From contig JAFRBA010000080.1 in NCBI GenBank assembly GCA_017405115.1, positions 1 through 8,445 on the forward strand: a DNA stretch of 8,445 nt, written 5' to 3'. The first letter of the stretch is position 1. Every line of letters begins with the position of its first letter. Below the pieces are notes generated by a model that worked only from the letters and a program-made list of their open reading frames with translations, did no database searches and was not told the DNA's origin. Origin of the DNA: Kiritimatiellia bacterium. Its GTDB lineage: Bacteria; Verrucomicrobiota; Kiritimatiellia; RFP12; UBA1067. A program made the translations under genes and the position numbers. Below are positions 1 through 5,412 of this stretch, one piece after another.

Positions 1-96
1 GCCCCGGTCGTGCAACCCGCCGCACCGCAAGCTGCCGCGTCGCAACCCGCCGCACCGCAGGCTGCTGCGTCGCAGCCCGCCGCGCCGCAGCAGTAG
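1..96 (+). CDS. C-terminal end of an unidentified protein with an Ala/Pro/Gln repeat tail (5' partial)
   Basis: Frame 1 is open from the first base to a TAG at 94-96 and encodes 31 residues made almost only of Ala, Pro, Gln and Ser. The unit QPAAPQAAAS occurs twice and then a third, shortened copy QPAAPQQ ends the protein. Low-complexity tails of this kind are usually disordered linkers or ends of envelope-associated proteins; nothing here identifies the family. The stop lies 32 nt upstream of the pseudopilin start on the same strand, so the two genes could be co-transcribed and the protein could be a secretion-system component, but that rests on position only. Frame choice is supported by the perfect 10-codon periodicity and by synonymous differences between the copies. 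Confidence 0.6.
   Translation, partial: APVVQPAAPQAAASQPAAPQAAASQPAAPQQ
13..93 (+). repeat. 30-bp tandem repeat, 2.7 copies, coding
   Basis: Copies lie at 13-42, 43-72 and 73-93 (partial). The first two differ at two positions only (caa/cag and gcc/gct codons), both synonymous. The repeat encodes the decapeptide QPAAPQAAAS at the end of the upstream gene. Confidence 0.85.
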
Positions 97-128
97 ACAC
101 ATGTAACGCAAAAGGAAGGAACACAGTC

Positions 129-548
129 ATGAGCAAAGAAAGAAACAAGTTCGCGGAGGCGGCGAAGCGCGGCTTCACGCTCGTCGAGCTTCTGGTCGTG
201 GTCGCCATTCTCGGCATTCTCGGCACAATCGCCATACAGAACGTGACGGGGCATATCGCAAAGACGCGCATCACTGCGGCGGAGGCGGGCGTGAGGTCGC
301 TTCAGGAGGCGTGCACCACGTACTACATCCAGCACAAGAAGCTGCCGAGCAGCCTTGACCAGCTCATCGAGGGGGACGACCCGATTCTTGACGGCGGCGA
401 AGGCGCGCTATACGACCCGTGGGACAACAAGTACGAACTCGAGACCAAGGGCAAGAAGATAATCGTCAAGTCCGCCGGCGAGGACGGCTCCATGGGCACC
501 GAGGACGACATCCGCAGCGACGTCAAGAAGAAGTCGGAGAAGGACTGA
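129..548 (+). CDS. gspG: Type II secretion system major pseudopilin, GspG-like
   Basis: This 139-residue protein is a type IV pilin-like subunit; GspG family members polymerise into the periplasmic pseudopilus of type II secretion systems. The prepilin peptidase site is clear: a short basic leader ends at Gly15, and cleavage would give a mature protein starting FTLVE with the conserved Glu at +5 (residue 20). The hydrophobic helix spans about residues 16-37. The C-terminal half has the GspG signature: DPWDN at 96-100, SAGEDG at 115-120 and EDDI at 125-128, matching the calcium-binding loop region of GspG proteins. The lysine- and aspartate-rich tail is slightly longer than usual. The start is supported by AAGGAAGGA at 112-120, 8 nt before the ATG. 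No other secretion genes are in the window, so this could be part of a secretion cluster to the left or a stand-alone pseudopilin. A strong terminator follows. Confidence 0.93.
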   Translation: MSKERNKFAEAAKRGFTLVELLVVVAILGILGTIAIQNVTGHIAKTRITAAEAGVRSLQEACTTYYIQHKKLPSSLDQLIEGDDPILDGGEGALYDPWDNKYELETKGKKIIVKSAGEDGSMGTEDDIRSDVKKKSEKD

Positions 549-581
549 CGGGTATCGCTTTCGACATTAGGCGAGGGTTTG

Positions 582-608
582 TTCAAAGAACACTTTGAAG
601 TTTTTTTA
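582..608 (+). terminator. Rho-independent terminator after the pseudopilin gene
   Basis: TTCAAAG (582-588) pairs perfectly with CTTTGAA (593-599) around the loop AACA, and is followed by G and seven T residues (601-607). The 7-bp stem plus T-tract, 33 nt after the pseudopilin stop, is a textbook intrinsic terminator. It separates that gene from the GRE operon. Confidence 0.85.
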
Positions 609-646
609 TTCGACTGGCGTAGTCGCGCTCATTTCGTAAAATTGGC

Positions 647-652
647 TATAAT
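647..652 (+). promoter_or_regulatory. Candidate -10 box (TATAAT) for the GRE-symporter-activase operon
   Basis: A perfect TATAAT stands in the only AT-rich stretch between the upstream terminator and the GRE gene. No good -35 hexamer is seen 16-18 nt upstream; GTCGCG at 622-627 is the nearest distinctive element. Transcription would begin near 659 and leave a leader of about 69 nt that contains the palindrome at 700-717. Confidence 0.4.
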
Positions 653-699
653 TTGTTTCGCATAAGTTGATGCGCAAGGTGCCTGTTGTGGCATAATAT

Positions 700-717
700 C
701 CTGCAAACTTTTGCAGG
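700..717 (+). promoter_or_regulatory. 18-bp palindrome (possible operator or RBS-masking hairpin) upstream of the GRE gene
   Basis: CCTGCAAA (700-707) and TTTGCAGG (710-717) are perfect reverse complements with a 2-nt centre (CT). The right arm overlaps the first bases of the Shine-Dalgarno AGGAAG (715-720) of the GRE gene. As DNA it has the symmetry of a LacI- or GntR-type operator; as RNA it would need a larger loop but could mask part of the ribosome binding site. The AraC-type regulator in the window would more often bind direct repeats, so the cognate factor is unknown. Confidence 0.5.
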
Positions 718-727
718 AAGTCGTACA

Positions 728-2968
728 ATGAGATATGCGGAAAGAATGGCGCGGCTGACGGCTCGGAAGATCAGCCAGACGAGGGAGAAGCAGGAGCGGC
801 TTGGCGCACGCGACGAGGACGACTACGGCCTTGTGCTGCCGCCGGAGTCGTTCAAGGTGGATTTGCCCGTGCGGGATGCGACCGGACAGTGGTCTGGGCC
901 GCGTTCATGGGCGGCTAACTTCCGCTGGCTCATGGAGAACCACCCTTGCTACATCGACCCCGACGACGCCATTGCCGGACGCTGGATGTTCATGCTTTCG
1001 CGGATGCGGCTTGGCTACCAGCTCTCGCGTTCCAACTTCGCGTTCGACTACTCCCATCTCGAACCGCTCCAGAAGAAGTACGACATCACGACCGGAATCG
1101 GCAAAGACGCCCACTTCGCGCCTGACTATCAGATTGGTCTCGACCTCGGCTGGGGCGGACTTCTCGAGAAAGTTAGGGCTTCAAGGCGGAAGTTTGAAGA
1201 TGTTTTAAACGCAGAGTCGCAGAGTCGCAGAGAACTCAAGTCCAACTCTGCGTCTTCGCGTCTCTGCGTTGAGAAATCAGAACGAGAAAGCGATGCATTA
1301 TATGCCATTGAGCTTCTTGAAGCCGAGGAGCAGGCGATACTCGGCGTGATGACATGGACGCGTCGGCTCGCCGCCGCAGCCGACGACCGCGCAATGACAG
1401 AGGACGATTCGGAGCGGCATGCCAACCTCGTCGAGATGGCGAGAATCTGCTACAAGATTGCGGACGCGAAGCCCGATACGTTCCGTGAAGTAGTGCAGTG
1501 GATTGCCATATTCAACATGGCCTCGCGCACGTACAACCGCGATGGCGCGGGCGGACAGCTCGACGAACTTCTGCGTCCTTACTACGAACGCGACAAGGCG
1601 GCGGGCATCCTCACGGACGAAGACGCCGAGTTCTATTGCTTCTGCCTTCTCCTCAACGACCCGCACTACTACCAGATCGGCGGCCCGGCTGCGGACGGAC
1701 GAGACCAGACTTCCCGCATGAGCTACATAATCCTCGAAGCCGCCGCGAAGCTGAAGTCCAGCTGCAACCTGACGATTCGCGTGTGGGACGGCATGGATCG
1801 TGGGCTGTTTCGCCGCGGCGTGGAGATCCTTCTCGCGAATCGCCTCGGCTATCCGCGCTTCTCCGGCGACAAGGCGCTCGTAGACGGATTCATGCGGAAC
1901 GGCTATGATGCTTCGCTTGCCCGCCGCCGCATCGCCGTCGGCTGCAACTGGATGTCGCTGCCGGGGCTGGAGTACACCTTGAACGATGTTGTGAAGATCA
2001 ACATCGCAAAAGTCTTTGAGGTTGCGTTCGTCGAATCGGACAGCCTTGAATCGCTGGAGGCGAACTATCGGCGACACTTCAGGGCCGCCGTAGATGTGAC
2101 GGCGAAAGGCATAGACTTCCACCTCGCGCACCAGTACTTGAACGAGCCAGAACTCATGCTCAATCTTCTTTCGCACGGGCCGATAGAGAAAGGCAAAGAC
2201 GTTTCGCACGGCGGAGCCGAGTACTACAACATGGCCATTGACGGCGCGGGGCTTGCAGTTGTCGCCGACAGCTTCGGTGCGATAGAGCAGCGCGTGGTCA
2301 AGGAAAAGGCGGTATCGTTTGCGGAGTTGAAGGCGGCGGTTGCGTCGAACTTCGACGGCGAGGAAGGAGAGCGCATCTGTAGACTCATGGAGAGTGCCGG
2401 ACGTTACGGCGCTGGTGGTACGGACGCCGACCGCTGGGCCGTGAAGCTTACGGAGATATTGAATGGCGAGATAGCGAACCACACAACCCCTGACGGTTTC
2501 AAACTTATTCCAGGCTGGTTCACGTGGGCGGACACACTGCGCTTCGGACGTGCCGTCGGCGCAACACCGAACGGTCGCAAAGCGGGTGAGCCGATCTCGC
2601 ATGGCGCGAATCCGCTCCCCGGCTTCCGCAAAGACGGTGCGCTGACGGCAATGGCGACGTCGATAGCGTCCGTGCAGCCTGGCTACGGCAATACCGCGCC
2701 TTGGCAGCTTGAAGTTGACATCGGCCTTGCGAAAGACGCTGAGGCCGTTGAGAAGATCATGGCGCTCATAGACGGGCACTTCAAGCTTGGCGGTACGCTC
2801 GTCAACATCAACGTCGTCGATGCCGAAAAGATACTCGCCGCCCATAAAGACCCGGCAAAGTTCCCAGACCTCGTCGTGCGCGTAACCGGCTTCACGGCGT
2901 ACTTCAACTCGCTTTCTCCCGCATTCCGCGAACTCGTAGTGAAGAGGCTGGTGAGGGAGGCTGTCTGA
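728..2968 (+). CDS. Glycyl radical enzyme of the pyruvate formate-lyase family, substrate unknown
   Basis: The 746-residue protein has the PFL-like N-terminal barrel domain followed by the C-terminal glycine radical domain. The radical motif RVTGFTAYF is at residues 718-726, with the radical glycine at Gly721. The active-site cysteine is Cys406 in VGCNWMSLPG (404-413), followed by TLNDVVKIN, as in other family members. The GRE dehydratases and C-C/C-N/C-S lyases (glycerol and diol dehydratases, CutC, HypD, HPAD) carry a Glu two residues after this Cys; here the position is Trp408, so chemistry cannot be transferred from them. The position of the cysteine in a single-Cys loop also differs from the Cys-Cys pair of PFL itself. 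Residues 161-181 are encoded by a palindromic repeat insertion. I chose ATG 728 because AGGAAG lies 7 nt upstream; a TTG at 686 in the same frame has no ribosome site. The symporter starts 1 nt after the stop, and the activase is third in the operon. The enzyme would be cytoplasmic and strictly oxygen-sensitive. Confidence 0.9.
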   Translation: MRYAERMARLTARKISQTREKQERLGARDEDDYGLVLPPESFKVDLPVRDATGQWSGPRSWAANFRWLMENHPCYIDPDDAIAGRWMFMLSRMRLGYQLSRSNFAFDYSHLEPLQKKYDITTGIGKDAHFAPDYQIGLDLGWGGLLEKVRASRRKFEDVLNAESQSRRELKSNSASSRLCVEKSERESDALYAIELLEAEEQAILGVMTWTRRLAAAADDRAMTEDDSERHANLVEMARICYKIADAKPDTFREVVQWIAIFNMASRTYNRDGAGGQLDELLRPYYERDKAAGILTDEDAEFYCFCLLLNDPHYYQIGGPAADGRDQTSRMSYIILEAAAKLKSSCNLTIRVWDGMDRGLFRRGVEILLANRLGYPRFSGDKALVDGFMRNGYDASLARRRIAVGCNWMSLPGLEYTLNDVVKINIAKVFEVAFVESDSLESLEANYRRHFRAAVDVTAKGIDFHLAHQYLNEPELMLNLLSHGPIEKGKDVSHGGAEYYNMAIDGAGLAVVADSFGAIEQRVVKEKAVSFAELKAAVASNFDGEEGERICRLMESAGRYGAGGTDADRWAVKLTEILNGEIANHTTPDGFKLIPGWFTWADTLRFGRAVGATPNGRKAGEPISHGANPLPGFRKDGALTAMATSIASVQPGYGNTAPWQLEVDIGLAKDAEAVEKIMALIDGHFKLGGTLVNINVVDAEKILAAHKDPAKFPDLVVRVTGFTAYFNSLSPAFRELVVKRLVREAV
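1208..1270 (+). repeat. 63-bp palindromic repeat element inserted in-frame in the GRE gene
   Basis: The left arm 1208-1232 begins AACGCAGAG and contains two further CGCAGAG units at 8-nt spacing. The right arm 1246-1270 ends CTCTGCGTT and is its imperfect reverse complement (21 of 25 positions pair), around a 13-nt centre. The element starts exactly on a codon boundary, is 21 codons long, contains no stop, and encodes a polar Ser/Arg-rich peptide at residues 161-181. CGCAGAG-type palindromes are, to my knowledge, usually dispersed intergenic repeats in bacterial genomes. It sits between the GWGGLLEKV segment and the next helix of the GRE, where relatives have a variable linker. Confidence 0.85.
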
Positions 2969-2969
2969 A

Positions 2970-4589
2970 ATGCTGCTGAACGGAATTGATTGGGCGGTGA
3001 TCGCGGCTTTCTTCGCGATACTTGCGCTCATACCGTCTGTCGCGTCGCTCAAGTCGCGACGGACGGCGAACGATTTCTTCACGTCGGGACGATCCATGCC
3101 CTGGTGGCTCATCGGCTTTTCGATGGTCGCGGCGACGACTGCGACGGACAGCGCCAACTTCTTCACGGAAGTCATACGCCGCGACGGCATGAGCGGAAAC
3201 TGGGTGATGTGGGCGTTCATCCTGACTGGCCTGCTCACTGTGTTCGTCTACGCGAAGCTTTGGGTCAGATCGGGCGTCACGACGGACATCGAGTTCTACG
3301 AACTTCGCTATTCAGGCAAGCCCGCAGTTTTCCTGCGCGCATTCCGTACGCTCTACCTCGGTGTCGTGTTCAACGTGCTTGTCCTTGGCAACGTGATCCT
3401 TGCGGCGGTCAAGATCGGCGTCGTCCTCTTCGGAATAGAGCCATCGACGATCTACGTCGTCACAATCGTCGCATCTATCGTCTATACATTCTTCGGCGGG
3501 ATACGCGGTGTCATTTGGACTGACTTCTTCCTTTTCCTCGTCATCATGGCTGGGGCCGTCGCGGCGATGGTGTACGGTCTCTCCCTTCCGGAAGTCGGGG
3601 GGATTGCCGGAATCGTCTCAAACCCCGAGACCGCGAAGCGGCTCTCGATCCTACCGGACTTCAGCGACTGGAACACGCTCGTCCCGGTATTCGTCATCCC
3701 GCTCGCGGTGCAGTGGTGGAACGTATGGAAGGCCGGGAGCGAGCCCGGCGGCGGCGGGTACATCGTCCAACGCATGCTCACCGCCAAGAGCGATGCCCAT
3801 GCGCTTGGCGGAACGCTTTTCTTCAACGTCCTCAACTGGGTGATCCGTCCGTGGCCGTGGTACGTGGTCGGGCTCTGCTCCGTGCTCGTCTACCCCGACC
3901 TCGCGTCCATACAGGCCGCATTCCCGAACGTTGACCCTTCGCTGGTGCAGGGCGACATGGCGTATCCCGCGATGCTCACGAAAGTCCCCAATGGATGGCT
4001 CGGCGTTGTCGCCGTCTCCATGATGGGCGCGCTCTTCTCCACCGTTGCCGCGCATCTCAACCTCGGCAGCGCCTACATGGTCAACGACTTCTGGAAGCGC
4101 TTCGTTCGTCCAAAGGCGTCCGACCGCGAGCTCATCTGGATAGGACGTTCGTCTATGCTGCTTTTGCTTCTTCTCGGATGCATCATCGCCCCGCACCTCA
4201 AGAGCGCGAAGGGCGCCTTTGACCTGATGCTTCTCATCGGCGCAGGTTCGGGAGCAGTATTTCTTTTGCGGTGGTTTTGGATGCGCATCAATGCGTGGAC
4301 CGAGATAGCGGGGATGGGCGTGTCGTTCGTCGTCGCTATCATCATGCAGTGCTGCTGCGGTCATTTTGAGCCATGGAAGAAGATGGTTGTCACAATAGTG
4401 ATCACTTCCGTGAGCTGGCTTGCAGTTACATTCCTCACGAAACCGACGGACGAGGCGACGGCGAGCCGGTTCAAGGCGGCAGTCCGCGCCAAGGGCCGCG
4501 ACGTCGGAAAGGGTGTTCTGTATACGGCACTGTCCGCATTTGCGATATTCTTCCTGATGTGGGCCGTGGGGGCTTTGCTTTTCCGATGA
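2970..4589 (+). CDS. Sodium:solute symporter (SSS / SLC5 family), probable sugar or sugar-acid importer
   Basis: This 539-residue protein is very hydrophobic with about 13-14 predicted transmembrane segments, starting at residues 7-25 and ending at 516-537, as expected for the LeuT-fold SSS family. Family features include ARRTANDFF-type sequence after helix 1 (RRTANDFFTSGRSMPWW, 30-46), FFGGIRGVIWTDF at 174-186, and GALFSTVAAHLN at 353-364, where Ser357/Thr358 match the Na2-site Ser/Thr of the family. A glycine-rich PGGGGYIVQRM (259-269) and RPWPW (293-297) mark a subgroup common in polysaccharide-degrading anaerobes; substrates of that subgroup are mostly untested. The start has AGGGAGG at 2954-2960 and lies 1 nt after the GRE stop. 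Its stop overlaps the activase start (ATGA at 4586-4589). Its place between enzyme and activase suggests that it imports the GRE substrate or a precursor. Confidence 0.92.
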   Translation: MLLNGIDWAVIAAFFAILALIPSVASLKSRRTANDFFTSGRSMPWWLIGFSMVAATTATDSANFFTEVIRRDGMSGNWVMWAFILTGLLTVFVYAKLWVRSGVTTDIEFYELRYSGKPAVFLRAFRTLYLGVVFNVLVLGNVILAAVKIGVVLFGIEPSTIYVVTIVASIVYTFFGGIRGVIWTDFFLFLVIMAGAVAAMVYGLSLPEVGGIAGIVSNPETAKRLSILPDFSDWNTLVPVFVIPLAVQWWNVWKAGSEPGGGGYIVQRMLTAKSDAHALGGTLFFNVLNWVIRPWPWYVVGLCSVLVYPDLASIQAAFPNVDPSLVQGDMAYPAMLTKVPNGWLGVVAVSMMGALFSTVAAHLNLGSAYMVNDFWKRFVRPKASDRELIWIGRSSMLLLLLLGCIIAPHLKSAKGAFDLMLLIGAGSGAVFLLRWFWMRINAWTEIAGMGVSFVVAIIMQCCCGHFEPWKKMVVTIVITSVSWLAVTFLTKPTDEATASRFKAAVRAKGRDVGKGVLYTALSAFAIFFLMWAVGALLFR

Positions 4590-5386
4590 AGGGGATTGTC
4601 TTTGACATTCGGCGCGGCGTTACGAAGGACGGCCCGGGACTTCGCACGAGCGTGTTTCTGAAGGGATGTCCGCTCCGATGCGTCTGGTGCCACAACCCTG
4701 AATCGCAGTCGCCGGAGATCGAGCGGGCGGCGACGACGGACGAAGTGTGCGGACGCGAGATGTCCGTCGAGGAGGTGATGGCGGAGGTCTGCCGCGACAA
4801 GGTGTTCTACGCCTCTTCGGGCGGCGGCGTGACGATCACTGGCGGCGAGCCGATGATGCAGGCGGATTTCGCGTTTGCGCTTGCTTCCGCCGCGCACGAA
4901 GACGGTATCCATGTTGCCCTCGACACGTGCGGCTTCGCGCCGTGGGGTGCGTTCGAGAAGATGATCCCCGTCGTCGACCTCTTTCTCTACGACCTGAAGT
5001 GCATTGACGCCAGGCGTCACCGCGAGCTGACCGGCGTGGACAATTGTGTGATACTTGAAAATCTGCTGCGTCTTGATGAGGCCGGCGCGAAGACGATGAT
5101 TCGCTGTCCGCTCGTGCCGGGGCTGAACGATTCCGATGAAGACATCGCCGCCATCAGGGATTTCGTGGTAGGGTCACGCGTCCCGCGTGACCACGGACGC
5201 GCGGGACGCGCGTCCCTACCGGGTTCTGGCCTTCGCAACATGGAGAAGTTTGAGATCTGTCCGTACCATCCGCTTGGACTGGAGAAGTACGCCAAGTTCG
5301 GAAAGAAGGTCTTATACGACAATCCACATCCTGCCAGCAAGGAAGATGTAGCGAGATGGGAGCGTAAGTTTCACTTTGAAGCCTGA
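4586..5386 (+). CDS. Glycyl radical enzyme activase (radical SAM), PflA-like
   Basis: The 266-residue protein would use S-adenosylmethionine and a [4Fe-4S] cluster to install the glycyl radical on the GRE encoded two genes upstream. The cluster motif CxxxCxxC is Cys28-PLR-Cys32-VW-Cys35, followed by HNPES. TGGEPMMQ at 85-92 contains the GGE motif that binds the methionine group of SAM, and LDTCG (112-116) and YDLKCID (135-141) are further family blocks. Only about 20 residues separate HNPES from CGREMSVEEV, so the ferredoxin-like insert with extra clusters present in many GRE activases is missing, as in PflA. The start ATG overlaps the symporter stop (ATGA), giving translational coupling; only a weak G-rich sequence lies upstream, and a longer in-frame extension into the symporter gene is unlikely to be used. 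Residues around 194-212 are encoded by a palindromic insertion between IRDFV and LRNMEKFEICPYHPLG, sequences that are near-adjacent in relatives. Confidence 0.93.
   Translation: MKGIVFDIRRGVTKDGPGLRTSVFLKGCPLRCVWCHNPESQSPEIERAATTDEVCGREMSVEEVMAEVCRDKVFYASSGGGVTITGGEPMMQADFAFALASAAHEDGIHVALDTCGFAPWGAFEKMIPVVDLFLYDLKCIDARRHRELTGVDNCVILENLLRLDEAGAKTMIRCPLVPGLNDSDEDIAAIRDFVVGSRVPRDHGRAGRASLPGSGLRNMEKFEICPYHPLGLEKYAKFGKKVLYDNPHPASKEDVARWERKFHFEA
5167..5220 (+). repeat. 54-bp palindromic repeat element inserted in-frame in the activase gene
   Basis: The element is an imperfect inverted repeat of 26 + 2 + 26 bp (5167-5192 and 5195-5220, 22 of 26 positions pairing). The outer arms GGTAGGG (5167-5173) and CCCTACC (5214-5220) pair perfectly. 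Inside are two separate perfect hairpins: TCACGCG/CGCGTGA (5174-5190, loop TCC) and GGACGCGCG/CGCGCGTCC (5195-5215, loop GGA). It is 18 codons long with no stop, so the activase frame stays open. The encoded peptide is rich in Gly, Arg, Ser and Pro and unlike the rest of the family. GC content is much higher than in flanking codons. Confidence 0.88.
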
Positions 5387-5412
5387 CCCTCATGTCCAGT
5401 CGCGCATTGCGG

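Noticed and set aside
323..586. - strand ORF of 87 residues opposite the pseudopilin
   Set aside because: Serine/proline-rich shadow of the GspG gene, with no ribosome site or known domain.
686..727. TTG start that would add 14 residues to the GRE
   Set aside because: There is no ribosome binding site before it, the added residues are unlike the family, and they would be encoded by the palindrome and Shine-Dalgarno of the ATG at 728.
1298..3238. A 646-residue open frame on the - strand opposite the GRE gene
   Set aside because: It lies wholly antisense to a clear family member, has no recognisable domain, and is rich in Arg/Val/His as expected for the complement of GC-biased codons. Long antisense frames are common in GC-rich genes.
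4373..4585. Extension of the activase frame into the symporter gene
   Set aside because: The added 71 residues are out-of-frame symporter sequence; the family N-terminus begins at MKGIVFDIRRG, exactly at the ATGA overlap.
5387..5412. Terminator between the activase and regulator stops
   Set aside because: The 26-bp convergent gap shows no clear stem with a T-tract on either strand.
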